Position numbers and translations under genes: made by a program
Virus record (IMG/VR): IMGVR_UViG_3300037804_000367
Span: 62,001 to 126,000 of that record
DNA length: 64,000 bases
Strand: one strand, 5' to 3'
Source of the DNA: a virus
The notes under the pieces: model-generated
What the model saw: the letters and a program-made list of their open reading frames with translations, nothing else
What the model was told of the DNA's origin: nothing
The model's database searches: none
Shown: piece after piece, positions 23,875 to 31,869 of the stretch
Layout: every line of letters begins with the position of its first letter
Position numbering within the stretch: position 1 is the stretch's first letter

Positions 23875-24126
23875 TTAGTTTTTTATTTCGATATCAATAA
23901 TGCACATATAATAATGATTTGCATATCGTTCACCAATACCAATCCAGTTGAATTTATCCACTCGTTCAAACCCAGGAACTATTCCACCGTAAAATTTTTC
24001 ACCAATAGGAGTATCAATATTTGCATATTTTACAGCGGCTTTTTCAGCTTTGTCAAAGGTTGACCAAAATTCTTCTTTGTATGGTCCTTCGTATTTGTTT
24101 CCCAATTCAATTTTAAACGCTTTCAT
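23875..24126 (-). CDS. Unknown 83-residue protein
   Basis: ATG at 24124-24126 chosen over an adjacent GTG because GAGGAA is then six nt upstream. MKAFKIELGNKYEGPYKEEFWSTFDKAEKAA: small alpha/beta protein of unknown function. Confidence 0.5.
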   Translation of the reverse strand: MKAFKIELGNKYEGPYKEEFWSTFDKAEKAAVKYANIDTPIGEKFYGGIVPGFERVDKFNWIGIGERYANHYYMCIIDIEIKN

Positions 24127-24136
24127 CACAAATTCC

Positions 24137-24754
24137 TCACGTACCTTGCTTTAGAGATTTCCATTTTGATTCTGAGATTTCCATTAATGTACCGTCTTCA
24201 ATTCGGTCCATTAAACTAACGATCTCTCCTCTCCAATCATCAACATTACCATAATTATAATGTGCACAGTACACATACTTGTGCTTGTCACTATAGTCTA
24301 ATATTTCATTTACAAATTCTGTAATAGTTCTAAACTTGGTTCTCATTTCAAATGCATTTATTTCATACACGTCTTCAACAATGCCGTCTACTTTAAAAGA
24401 GGTTCTCGCATCTAGTGTTAATTTGCCATCAGCTTCTGTAAAACATTTACCAATAATTTTCATATCGTTAAACTTTTTGAGCTGTCCGATTGCTAACATA
24501 TCTTGTTCGGATTCATATTTGCACGGATCTTCTTTCGGACCATCAGCAATTAACCCTAATGAGGCAAGTGAAATTTCACTAAAATCGGTTTCAATATATC
24601 TATCTTTAAAATGATTTGATTTAATAACGTATGTGGGAATAAATGAACTTTTACTAACGCTGTGTATACTAGCAACATACCACACTACCCCATAGTAGTC
24701 CATTAGTAATTTGCCTTTCATGCGAAAAAGAGGATCAAAATCTGCATCAGTCAT
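24137..24754 (-). CDS. Unknown 205-residue protein
   Basis: No recognised family. N-terminal beta part (GKLLMDYYGVVWYVASIH), C-terminal helical part with WRGEIVSLMDRIEDGTLMEI. In an apparent short unit with 23875..24126 and 24759..24953. Confidence 0.5.
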   Translation of the reverse strand: MTDADFDPLFRMKGKLLMDYYGVVWYVASIHSVSKSSFIPTYVIKSNHFKDRYIETDFSEISLASLGLIADGPKEDPCKYESEQDMLAIGQLKKFNDMKIIGKCFTEADGKLTLDARTSFKVDGIVEDVYEINAFEMRTKFRTITEFVNEILDYSDKHKYVYCAHYNYGNVDDWRGEIVSLMDRIEDGTLMEISESKWKSLKQGT

Positions 24755-24758
24755 TTAG

Positions 24759-24953
24759 TTATTCCTTTGGTTTGTACTGAGTTTTTCGTTGTGACTTCCA
24801 ACATCTTTGAGGTTTGGATCTGAATACTCTTTTTCCTGATCCCCAGTACACAGGATCACCCCCATCAAAATCATATGGATTATAATAATTTAATACTATT
24901 CTGTATTCACGTGATGATGTTGTAGTCTGTAGTCGTAGTTTGTAGTTTCTCAT
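24759..24953 (-). CDS. Small basic protein with WKxxRKTQY motif
   Basis: 64 residues ending QRCWKSQRKTQYKPKE. The W-K-x-x-R-x-T-Q-Y-[KR] motif is shared with 51850..52059 and 58229..58561, which are otherwise dissimilar. Strongly basic; RNA binding is a guess. Confidence 0.5.
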   Translation of the reverse strand: MRNYKLRLQTTTSSREYRIVLNYYNPYDFDGGDPVYWGSGKRVFRSKPQRCWKSQRKTQYKPKE

Positions 24954-25012
24954 GTTTGGTTCCTTTGTTTAAGTTACCTAACACTCTCCTACATAATATT
25001 TAAATCGTTTCA

Positions 25013-25492
25013 TTATCTAGTTAGTTCCCAAAATGTACACTTTCCATCTGGATCTTCTCCAAGATGTACTTTATTTTTCCAATTGTCTTGTAATTTGAAA
25101 TACACGTCGCCTTTGAATTCGCCTTTGACTTCAGTCCAAAGAATTCTATCCGCGTATGGTTCCCAAAGTTTATAAATTTCTGACCCGCCAATGATTACAA
25201 ATTCTTCTGTTTCATTTTGAGCAGTCATTAAACTATCAATGTGATCAATATAGATCCAGCCATCTTCGTGTAGAACACCCGTAGAATCCACTTTCTTTTG
25301 TCTTGTTAGTACAAAATTGTTTCTATTAGGTAACGGCTTCTTGAGCGAGTCAGCAGTCTTTCTACCCATCAGTATGTTCTTACCGGTTGTGTACTTTTTG
25401 AAATGCTTAAAGTCCGATGAAATGTGCCAAGGCATCTTATCACCATCACCAATCAATCCATTTTCGTCACTAGCAAACATCATTGTAATCAT
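25013..25492 (-). CDS. folA: Dihydrofolate reductase
   Basis: 159 residues, normal DHFR length. GLIGDGDKMPWHISSDFKHFK covers the NADPH/substrate loop; LMGRKTADSL, NFVLTR and VIIGGSEIYKL are the cofactor-binding motifs in the right order. The acidic active-site residue is the Asp of SSDF. Catalyses NADPH-dependent reduction of dihydrofolate for thymidylate synthesis. Start follows AGGAATTTACAAT. No thymidylate synthase was seen in this window. Confidence 0.92.
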   Translation of the reverse strand: MITMMFASDENGLIGDGDKMPWHISSDFKHFKKYTTGKNILMGRKTADSLKKPLPNRNNFVLTRQKKVDSTGVLHEDGWIYIDHIDSLMTAQNETEEFVIIGGSEIYKLWEPYADRILWTEVKGEFKGDVYFKLQDNWKNKVHLGEDPDGKCTFWELTR

Positions 25493-25503
25493 ATTGTAAA
25501 TTC

Positions 25504-26319
25504 CTAAGGTTTAAATAAGTGATAAATATTGTCAACGTTTATTGAAAAATCCTGCTCAAATTTTCCCTGAGTGTAAATTTTCGAAATGCTCCGACCTCTA
25601 AATTGTTCAGGTAACATGACTACAACTGGACACACTGGTTTATATGTTACTGGACTGTTTTTAGAAGTGCCCAATAAAATAAATGGATCACAGTGAAGCT
25701 TCTGATATATTTTTATCTGTCGTCCTTTGTTAGTTATATGTCCCACTAATCCAACTTCAGCAAAACTATCATCAAAATTTGACATAGTAAATTGTTCTAT
25801 TTGTTTTATATTCTGAGAATCAGCTATAATAAACTCACTTCCCATTTTGAAAGATTTATTCATTATGTTTCCAATATCACACAACTCAGAGGTTTGCTTT
25901 TCAGTAATCATTTGTACCATACGTTCAATTGTTTCAACATTTAATTCTGCTGACACATCAATGACTGCAATCTCAATCAGCTCTTGCTCCACATCTACAC
26001 CATTAACAGTTTTCATATCTCCGTCTGATAGGTGATGAACGGTACTGTGTAATAACTTTGGTGGAATATCTGTTTGATCATTCGTTGCTTCTACATTTAT
26101 TACTGAATGAGCTATTAAATTAGAAAAGGTTCTAAGAGTTGTTAGTATTGACAATGGTTTTATAAAAAACTTATCCATCTCGTGAGTAGTTTGAAGTACA
26201 GTTGTTGTGCTAGATCGTAGTTTGGTTCCATAAACTTTTGCAGCATCAAGAACTGGATCCCAAGACTGTTTTGGTTTTGTTTTTCGTTTCCAGAATTTGA
26301 GTTTATTTAAATTTAACAT
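25504..26319 (-). CDS. Unknown 271-residue protein
   Basis: No recognised family. Basic N-terminus (LNLNKLKFWKRKTKPK); a middle region with two long helices; C-terminal HCDPFILLGTSKNSPVTYKPVCPVVVMLPEQFRGRSISKIYTQGKFEQD is beta-like. Might be a structural or scaffold protein, unproven. Overlaps the small gene upstream by 7 nt. Confidence 0.5.
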   Translation of the reverse strand: MLNLNKLKFWKRKTKPKQSWDPVLDAAKVYGTKLRSSTTTVLQTTHEMDKFFIKPLSILTTLRTFSNLIAHSVINVEATNDQTDIPPKLLHSTVHHLSDGDMKTVNGVDVEQELIEIAVIDVSAELNVETIERMVQMITEKQTSELCDIGNIMNKSFKMGSEFIIADSQNIKQIEQFTMSNFDDSFAEVGLVGHITNKGRQIKIYQKLHCDPFILLGTSKNSPVTYKPVCPVVVMLPEQFRGRSISKIYTQGKFEQDFSINVDNIYHLFKP

Positions 26320-26576
26320 CTAAAACGTTCGTCATTACCAGATCCACCTGGTTTCAAATGAGGAAATGTAGAATGGCTGCCTGTAGCGTGAACAGCATGT
26401 AGTTGTTCTTTAGTAACATCCGTTTCGCTTTCTCTAAGAGGATCTATTTCATGTACAAATGCTAGATTTAAATGATTTTTAATCAATTTTAATTGTTTTT
26501 CTGAAACTGACGTACACTCTGACAACTCAAAGAATCCCTGTAGCCAAAAGCAAAAATCAATGCTGTTCATATTCAT
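26313..26576 (-). CDS. Small phage protein of the FWLQGFFEL type
   Basis: 87 residues. DFCFWLQGFFELSECTSVSEKQLKLIKNHLNLAF is a pattern shared by many tailed-phage small proteins of unknown function. C-terminal half is polar and low-complexity. A tRNA lies 17 nt upstream. Confidence 0.65.
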   Translation of the reverse strand: MNMNSIDFCFWLQGFFELSECTSVSEKQLKLIKNHLNLAFVHEIDPLRESETDVTKEQLHAVHATGSHSTFPHLKPGGSGNDERFRC

Positions 26577-26592
26577 TTCCTATTTAAATTAG

Positions 26593-26666
26593 TGCGCCCA
26601 GAGGGACTCGAACCCACGACCTTCGCTTTATGAGAGCGCTGCTCTAACCAACTGAGCTATAGGCAC
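26593..26666 (-). tRNA. tRNA-Met(CAU)
   Basis: Acceptor GTGCCTA pairs with TGGGCGC; D-arm GCTCAGTTGGTTAGAGC; anticodon stem GCGCT/AGCGA with loop CTCATAA, giving anticodon CAU; T-arm GTGGG-TTCGAGT-CCCTC. No CCA encoded. Could be elongator Met; Ile2 (lysidine-modified) is an alternative that sequence alone cannot exclude. Confidence 0.88.
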
Positions 26667-26713
26667 TTTTTATATTGTCGTTATTTAGTTTTAAAAAGTA
26701 AACTGAACAATAT

Positions 26714-26818
26714 TTACTTTGTTAGTTTTTCTTGATCTGTTTGATCGGGCACTTCAAATTTTCCATTGACACATCCAACAGAAATCAACATTAATAATAC
26801 TATCAACCATTTTTTCAT
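26714..26818 (-). CDS. 34-residue lipoprotein-like peptide
   Basis: Short ORF MKKWLIVLLMLISVGCVNGKFEV with a strong AAAAAGGAAAC ribosome site. Basic N-terminus, hydrophobic segment and Gly-Cys make a likely lipoprotein signal, leaving an ~18-residue mature peptide. An Rz1-like outer-membrane spanin component is one possibility; no paired Rz-like gene was found beside it. Confidence 0.6.
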   Translation of the reverse strand: MKKWLIVLLMLISVGCVNGKFEVPDQTDQEKLTK

Positions 26819-26841
26819 TTTTGTTTCCTTTTTATTAAATA

Positions 26842-26926
26842 ACGACTTTGGAAGGTTTCGAAGCCTACATACAGTCTGTTCGGAGTTCATCCTACTAAGT
26901 CTCGCGTTGCCAATTAGCGTACAAAG
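26842..26926 (-). ncRNA. tRNA-like element of undetermined type
   Basis: GACTTTG (minus 5' end) pairs perfectly with CAAAGTC, an acceptor-like 7-bp stem, followed by G. A D-arm-like CGC-TAATTGGCAAC-GCG and a GGCTTCGAAACC T-arm-like element lie inside. The anticodon arm does not fold convincingly and the body is ~12 nt too long. Degenerate or unusual tRNA, or a tRNA-like structure. Confidence 0.35.
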
Positions 26927-26931
26927 TCAAA

Positions 26932-27143
26932 AATGGTGTCGGGAGAAGGGGTTGAACCTCACAATTCGCTTCGTCAAGAAAAGAACTTAATAAGAAAATA
27001 CCTTCCATGGTGTATTAGCTTTTCGTTTCAGTCTATCTGAGAACTATTTTATAGCTAGGACTTTCCGACACAACCTTTGTCTCTTTTATACTAAAGTTGT
27101 ACACTCTCTTTCGAAAGAGCATTAAAGGCGTCCTAACCCGACA
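26932..27143 (-). ncRNA. Structured RNA candidate with tRNA-like ends and encoded CCA
   Basis: Minus-strand RNA starting GTCGGG and ending CCCGACACCA, which pair as six bp and leave an ACCA end. A T-arm-like GAGGTTCAACC lies just inside the 3' end. Between are strong hairpins: CTCTTTCGAAAGAG, ACAACTTT/AAAGGTTGT, AGCTAT/ATAGTT, and a distant TAGGAC/GTCCTA pairing. It could be an intron-containing tRNA, a reduced tmRNA-like RNA or another class. No gene in this interval. Confidence 0.35.
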
Positions 27144-27150
27144 TAAAAAA

Positions 27151-27231
27151 TACCCCCAGCAGGATTTGCACCTGCACGCCCGAAGGCAACGAATTTTAAG
27201 TTCGTCATGTCTGCTGTTCCATCATGGGGAC
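27151..27231 (-). tRNA. tRNA-Leu(UAA)
   Basis: Acceptor GTCCCCA pairs with TGGGGGT; anticodon stem ACGAA/TTCGT with loop CTTAAAA gives UAA; long variable arm TGCCTTCGGGCGT is typical of class II tRNA; T-stem GCAGG/CCTGC closes an unusual loop TGCAAAT lacking TTC. No CCA encoded. Confidence 0.85.
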
Positions 27232-27402
27232 GTAAAACCTCTGTATTTTTGTTTCCTCACAGGTTGAGATTGCAGTCCTGTGACTTGATTATCAAAACAA
27301 ATGAACGAGGGATTTGCCCCGCTGACGTTCTGTCTGACCTACCGCTCTGGGAAGTTGTGGAATTGTACCACAAGTACAACTTACAATGTTTAGATAAATT
27401 CG
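27232..27402. other. Non-coding stretch with hairpins
   Basis: Contains minus-strand hairpins CACAGG/CCTGTG, TTGTGG/CCACAA and GAACG/CGTTC enclosing a GGGG-CAAAT-CCC loop similar to the T-arm of the adjacent tRNA-Leu. No complete tRNA could be folded; may be decayed tRNA genes. Confidence 0.3.
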
Positions 27403-27600
27403 TTAAATTGAAATGTACATGTACTGCTTTTTTTCTTGCAGTTGTTTCACCATAGAGGCATATGTTTTATATGCTTCTTCTCGTGTTGTAAAATTAAATA
27501 TATTGATTTCACTAACACCTTTAAACCAAAATGTCAATTTCAAATCTTCAAACTGACACTGTCTAACATCAAACAAATCTATTACAACTTCGTTTTGCAT
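27403..27600 (-). CDS. Unknown 65-residue protein
   Basis: VVIDLFDVRQCQFEDLKLTFWFKGVSEINIFNFTTREEAYKTYASMVKQLQ: a strand-strand-helix protein like several small phage proteins, not named. First gene of the P9 unit, which may also carry the tRNA block downstream. Confidence 0.55.
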   Translation of the reverse strand: MQNEVVIDLFDVRQCQFEDLKLTFWFKGVSEINIFNFTTREEAYKTYASMVKQLQEKKQYMYISI

Positions 27601-27638
27601 CTTCGCTTCCTTCTTTATTTTTGATTTACTATACTATT

Positions 27639-27666
27639 AATATACACTCTAAAACTAATAAGTCAA
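27639..27666 (-). promoter_or_regulatory. Sigma70-like promoter P9
   Basis: TTGACT (27661-27666), 16-nt spacer, TATATT (27639-27644). Drives 27403..27600 and plausibly the tRNAs at 26593-27231. Confidence 0.8.
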
Positions 27667-27677
27667 CATCAAATGTA

Positions 27678-27710
27678 AAAGAAAGATGGGAAACTTTCCC
27701 ATCTTTCTTT
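27678..27710 (-). terminator. Intrinsic terminator T3
   Basis: Near-perfect inverted repeat AAAGAAAGATGGGAAA / TTTCCCATCTTTCTTT just upstream of P9, in position to end the galE unit. The 180 nt between it and galE hold no gene that I can support. Confidence 0.7.
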
Positions 27711-27891
27711 AATCAAATTTATCATTTGATCGTAATTTAAACATACATGTTGTTCTTTATTGGAGCATTTCTAATCTTTAAAAATGTTCCGAACGTCAAA
27801 AGTTTAAAAAATGTGAAAATGTTACTGTTTACTTATTATAATTATCTGTGTATGTTGTGTACTTTACACAGTAAACACTAATTAATTGCAA

Positions 27892-28893
27892 TTATTTTTC
27901 GTATCCGTTCGGATTTTTAGTTTGCCAATTCCAAGCGTCTGTGATCATATCGTTTATATTTCTTGTCGCTGTCCACCCCAACTCTTGTTTAATGAGATCA
28001 GCTGTGGCAATTACATTTGCAATGTCACCGTCTCTTCTCGGTGCAATCTCATATGCAATCTCCTTCTTTGAAATGTCACGAAAGGCTTGAATCATCTCCA
28101 ATACTGAATATCCTGTCCCCGTGCCAACATTGTAAATTTTAGTTCCATTCATCTTTGCAACAGCGTCTACATGAGCTTGTGCTAAGTCCATCACGTGAAT
28201 GTAATCTCGTACACCAGTGCCATCAGGAGTGTCATAATCATCTCCAAAAACCATTACCTTTGATCTTTTTCCACATGCTACTTGTTGAACAAACGGAAGC
28301 AAGTTTGCTGGATATTTCGGATCCTCTCCTATTTGTCCCGACACATGAGCGCCCACAGGATTAAAGTATCTAAGTAGGGTAACATTCTTATCATTTGCAT
28401 TGGCCCAATCGCTTAATATCTCCTCTGTCATTAATTTGGTCCTACCGTAAGGATTGGTTGGTCCTAAAGCAGACAATTCGCTTACAGGTGCATTACTAGC
28501 CTTATAAACAGTAGCTGAAGAGCTAAAAATAATGTTCTTTACCTTCGAGACCTTCATTGACTCTATTAAGTTAAGTGTCCCTGTTATATTATTTTTATAA
28601 TACATGTGAGGATGTTCGACTGATTCGTTTACAGACTTTAAAGCCGCAAAGTGAATTACCGTATCAATGTTCTTTTCCTTTCGACAAATGTCTGTGAGGT
28701 AATTTTGATTGAGAAGGTTTACTCGATGAAACTTTATCTTTTTATTTGTTATCTTTTCAACTCTTTTTAGAGATTCGATTGATGAATTTACAAAATCATC
28801 TATAGCGACCACTTCATATCCATTTTCTAACAATAATAGACACGTGTGTGATCCTATGTAACCACTTGCGCCTGTGACCAAAATCTTTTTCAT
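27892..28893 (-). CDS. galE: UDP-glucose 4-epimerase-like SDR enzyme
   Basis: 333 residues, full length for GalE. TGASGYIGSHTCL is the NAD-binding GxxGxxG; SSSATVY supplies the catalytic Ser region and YGRTKLMTE the Tyr-x3-Lys; VRDYIHVMDLA and FNPVGAHVSG are conserved GalE segments. Interconverts UDP-glucose and UDP-galactose (or the N-acetyl forms). Likely feeds the glycosyltransferases at 43.6-49.2 kb. Confidence 0.9.
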   Translation of the reverse strand: MKKILVTGASGYIGSHTCLLLLENGYEVVAIDDFVNSSIESLKRVEKITNKKIKFHRVNLLNQNYLTDICRKEKNIDTVIHFAALKSVNESVEHPHMYYKNNITGTLNLIESMKVSKVKNIIFSSSATVYKASNAPVSELSALGPTNPYGRTKLMTEEILSDWANANDKNVTLLRYFNPVGAHVSGQIGEDPKYPANLLPFVQQVACGKRSKVMVFGDDYDTPDGTGVRDYIHVMDLAQAHVDAVAKMNGTKIYNVGTGTGYSVLEMIQAFRDISKKEIAYEIAPRRDGDIANVIATADLIKQELGWTATRNINDMITDAWNWQTKNPNGYEK

Positions 28894-28901
28894 ACATTTC
28901 C

Positions 28902-29576
28902 TTAATTGATATGTTTTGTCATTTCAAAAGTTAAAGTTGCTTTTTCTGTCGGATTTGATATCAAACTATATGTTGTATTATCTTTTTCAATAGCAATAAG
29001 TTGAAGCTCTTCTACAGGGTCATCGATAAATCGTATACACGTTGGATATGTTTGAATAGTATGGATCAAAAAAACCATCGATAGAGGAGGAAAGTTTTTA
29101 AATACACTCCACGTTCTAATAATTTCAGGGTATTTCATTATACACCTTTTAACTATTTCTTCATCAGGATCTTGTATATATCTCATGAACCCGTTTTGAT
29201 TCTGTCCATTTGTTCCTGATGTTGCAAAAAGTTTCTCCTCTTGTGTTTGATTCTGCATGTATTCCAAAGCACGTAAATTACTTTTCAATGCAGCTAAGCG
29301 TACAGCTGAACTCTGAGTTTCTATAAATCTTATACACATTCCATCACGTTTTACAGCAGCTATTTTCACTTGTTCACATGGATTATGAATATGTTTTATA
29401 GACTCTCCTTCTGACCGTACCGCCTTTAATTGTAATTTAAAGTCCGGTATTTTAAAACATTTAATTAATGTAGGGCACTCGGTCACAAGTGCACATTGTT
29501 GTTCTCTAGGATATTGTTCTATGTATGGAGAGTGCTCCTCGAACAGTTGTTGGTATTTTTTATCCAAGCCTCTCAC
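28902..29576 (-). CDS. HEAT-like repeat protein with KMxxHL-like tag
   Basis: 224 residues, GTG start. About seven ~24-residue units of the type [A-V-x-x-x-G-x-x-I-x-x-I-x-N-P-x-E-x-x-x-x-A-A], for example AAVKRDGMCIRFIETQ and AALKSNLRALEYMQNQ. Such repeats occur in phages and giant viruses as alpha-solenoids. Ends LTFEMTKHIN, the same C-terminal tag as the FDKWFD proteins although the repeats differ. Confidence 0.65.
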   Translation of the reverse strand: MRGLDKKYQQLFEEHSPYIEQYPREQQCALVTECPTLIKCFKIPDFKLQLKAVRSEGESIKHIHNPCEQVKIAAVKRDGMCIRFIETQSSAVRLAALKSNLRALEYMQNQTQEEKLFATSGTNGQNQNGFMRYIQDPDEEIVKRCIMKYPEIIRTWSVFKNFPPLSMVFLIHTIQTYPTCIRFIDDPVEELQLIAIEKDNTTYSLISNPTEKATLTFEMTKHIN

Positions 29577-30238
29577 GCTGACGGACTCCTTCCCCTACCA
29601 TCCCATTCAGCATAACGTTTGGACATAGCAGCAGCCATCGAACGAGAATGACTGCTTTGAGCACTGACCTTACATTTTTCATACCAAATTTCAGATATTT
29701 CTTGATTTAAAACACGTTCAGCAGCAGAGGTTACAACTTGTTGTTGTTTCATCTTCTTCATAATGTTTGAAAATACTGCAAAATCAACCACAGATATTAT
29801 TATATAATTACCTTTGCTAACATGAGTGTAAGGAATGATATCTTTATCAGTGATAAACTTTCCTTTGTTCTTTTCTGTGATGACTTGAACTTCTTTGCTT
29901 TCAAAATAATTTTCATTTCTTGACCGAGCAAACATGATACTCAATCTGTAATGAACATCATGGTTAGATTTTATAATAATATCACCAGGTTTTGCAACTC
30001 TATTATTAGGGAGAACAGCGTTAGCTAGGAACAGTCCCAATTCATGTTTAAGCTCTTTTCCGCTTGTGTCGATTGAATGCATTTCAGTTCGTAGAGCAGA
30101 AGTTAGTTCATTGAGATGAGTTTCACGTTCTTTAACTTGAGCATTTACAAATTCATCATCTTTGCCTTTGATTGATTTGATCCAATCGTGCAAATCTTTT
30201 GTTCTTTTTGGGCATGTGATTCCGTTAAAATACTTCAT
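29573..30238 (-). CDS. Unknown 221-residue protein, first in P10 unit
   Basis: Start assigned to the ATG after GAGGAAATATAAG; the longer frame runs through promoter P10. Helical N-terminal half with HLNELTSALRTEMHS, then strand-rich part (KGNYIIISVVDFAVFSNIMKKMKQQ), ends AAAMSKRYAEWDGRGRSPSA. No family recognised. Confidence 0.55.
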   Translation of the reverse strand: MKYFNGITCPKRTKDLHDWIKSIKGKDDEFVNAQVKERETHLNELTSALRTEMHSIDTSGKELKHELGLFLANAVLPNNRVAKPGDIIIKSNHDVHYRLSIMFARSRNENYFESKEVQVITEKNKGKFITDKDIIPYTHVSKGNYIIISVVDFAVFSNIMKKMKQQQVVTSAAERVLNQEISEIWYEKCKVSAQSSHSRSMAAAMSKRYAEWDGRGRSPSA

Positions 30239-30273
30239 CTTATATTTCCTCGTTTCTTTTTCTACTCTATTAT

Positions 30274-30301
30274 AATATACTCCTTTAACTGATAAAGTCA
30301 A
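30274..30301 (-). promoter_or_regulatory. Sigma70-like promoter P10
   Basis: TTGACT (30296-30301), 16-nt spacer, TATATT (30274-30279). Drives 29573..30238, 28902..29576 and galE. Confidence 0.8.
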
Positions 30302-30354
30302 CTACAAACTTGATTTAATTTAAATAAAAAGACACGTTTTAACTGAAATAAAAA

Positions 30355-30362
30355 CATAAATA
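30355..30362 (+). promoter_or_regulatory. T4-late-like promoter (CATAAATA)
   Basis: One mismatch to TATAAATA, 42 nt upstream of the tail-fibre ATG at 30404, on the plus strand. Confidence 0.35.
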
Positions 30363-30403
30363 AAGAAAAGCAACACTGATTTTATAAATTCGGAGACATA
30401 AAC

Positions 30404-31819
30404 ATGCCAACACCAAAAATCGATATTTTTCTAGGCAAAGTAGTAGAGGCTGGTTCAGCAGATAACACTACAATGAAAAGAATTTCTGATTCTACCTATT
30501 CTACTGTACAGGACATGCAGAACCAATTTCACTCTGCGGGAGTAGTTTCCGGAGGATTAATTACTGATGCTGGAACAGGAACTGTTTCGGTTTCTGCTGG
30601 AACAGGATTTATTAGATCGGTAAATTCTGTAGTAGCTGACATTCTGTTTACAGACTGGGCAATAGGAACAGGAGGAAATGTAACTCTTGTTAACACTGCT
30701 CTAAACTTTATTTATGTAGAATATAACGGAGGATCTCCTCAAGTAATTGCTACAGATGTAAAGAGAACAGATCTTCACACAAACATTCTTTTAGGCACAG
30801 TATATAGAGATGCACTTGAAGTTCACATTACAACTGAAAGTAGGATTCAAGTAGCTGACCATGCCGGTCTAATGACTCAGCGTTTAATTAGTACAAACCC
30901 TTTTGCAAGAGAATCTGGAGGAATAATAAGTTCTCCGAGTGGAAGAACTCTTGCAGTAACTGCAGGATCTTTCTGGTATGGGTTTATAAGATTTGCAACA
31001 ACTTTGTTTGATAGCAGTGCTGCAGGAGTGTTTGATACATATTATCATGATGTATTTGATGCTACTGGATGGAGGCAAGATGCAAGTGAAACGGACATTA
31101 ACAATACTCAATATGATAATGGAACTGCAAAGGCTACTTTAACAGATGGTAATTATGGAATACATTGGGTATATTTAGATGTGGACGGCGAGGTATATAC
31201 AGTTTTAGGAACTGGTGATTATACATTAGAAGAAGCACAAAATGCACCACTTCTTTCAGAAGTACCGCCATTCTTTGAAGGACATAATACTCTTATCGGT
31301 AAGATGATAATACTTAAAAATGCTTCCACTCCTATACTTGTACAAAGTACATACGGTGAAGTTTTTGCAGGATCAACTCCGTCCAGTCATAGTAATTTAT
31401 TAGGACTTGGCGACGACGACCACCCACAGTACTTACCTACTGACGGTTCTCGTAACATGGCAGGTAACTTCACTATTGAAGGGCAAGCTAGGTCAGACGA
31501 GCAGACAACGTTAGTTCCTGCAGGTGCTGTCCAAGCTATTGACTGGAACGGAGGTAACTCTGTTACTGTAGATCTAGGATCTGCTACAGGTGACGTTACA
31601 CTTTCGTTTAGTAACCCAGAAAAGGGTGCCAGCTATCTTATTAAGTTCATCCAAGGTGCTACCTTTAGAGACGTCATTCTTCCTGCTACTGCTAAGATGC
31701 CGGGAGGCTCTGCGCCTAGTACTCTGGACATTACAGAGGTAGACGATGCAGAGGATATATTAACCTTGTATTACGACGGAACTAACTATCTAGCACAGTG
31801 GGCTTCAAACTTCGGGTGA
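30404..31819 (+). CDS. Tail fibre / virion surface protein
   Basis: 471 residues. PTPKIDIFLGKVVEAGSADNT N-terminus, beta-rich body, and a GLGDDDHPQYLPTDGSRNMAGNF segment, the DDDHPQY motif common in tail-fibre proteins. The end (VTLSFSNPEKGASYLIKF...ILPA) resembles C-terminal fibre domains of marine T4-like phages. Probably part of the adsorption apparatus. RBS TTCGGAGACATAAAC. The final third appears less AT-rich than its surroundings, suggesting modular exchange. Confidence 0.75.
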   Translation: MPTPKIDIFLGKVVEAGSADNTTMKRISDSTYSTVQDMQNQFHSAGVVSGGLITDAGTGTVSVSAGTGFIRSVNSVVADILFTDWAIGTGGNVTLVNTALNFIYVEYNGGSPQVIATDVKRTDLHTNILLGTVYRDALEVHITTESRIQVADHAGLMTQRLISTNPFARESGGIISSPSGRTLAVTAGSFWYGFIRFATTLFDSSAAGVFDTYYHDVFDATGWRQDASETDINNTQYDNGTAKATLTDGNYGIHWVYLDVDGEVYTVLGTGDYTLEEAQNAPLLSEVPPFFEGHNTLIGKMIILKNASTPILVQSTYGEVFAGSTPSSHSNLLGLGDDDHPQYLPTDGSRNMAGNFTIEGQARSDEQTTLVPAGAVQAIDWNGGNSVTVDLGSATGDVTLSFSNPEKGASYLIKFIQGATFRDVILPATAKMPGGSAPSTLDITEVDDAEDILTLYYDGTNYLAQWASNFG

Positions 31820-31869
31820 TATATGCTACATCAAGTTATTAAAGTAGAAAAGATAAGTGAGACGTTATA

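Noticed and set aside
26842-26926. Calling this a functional tRNA
   Set aside because: The acceptor-like stem is perfect but no acceptable anticodon arm could be folded and the T-arm has an eight-base loop.
26932-27143. Calling this a second tmRNA
   Set aside because: It lacks the conserved 5' GATTCGAC-type region and a tag ending in Ala-Ala. The real tmRNA is at 41757-42117.
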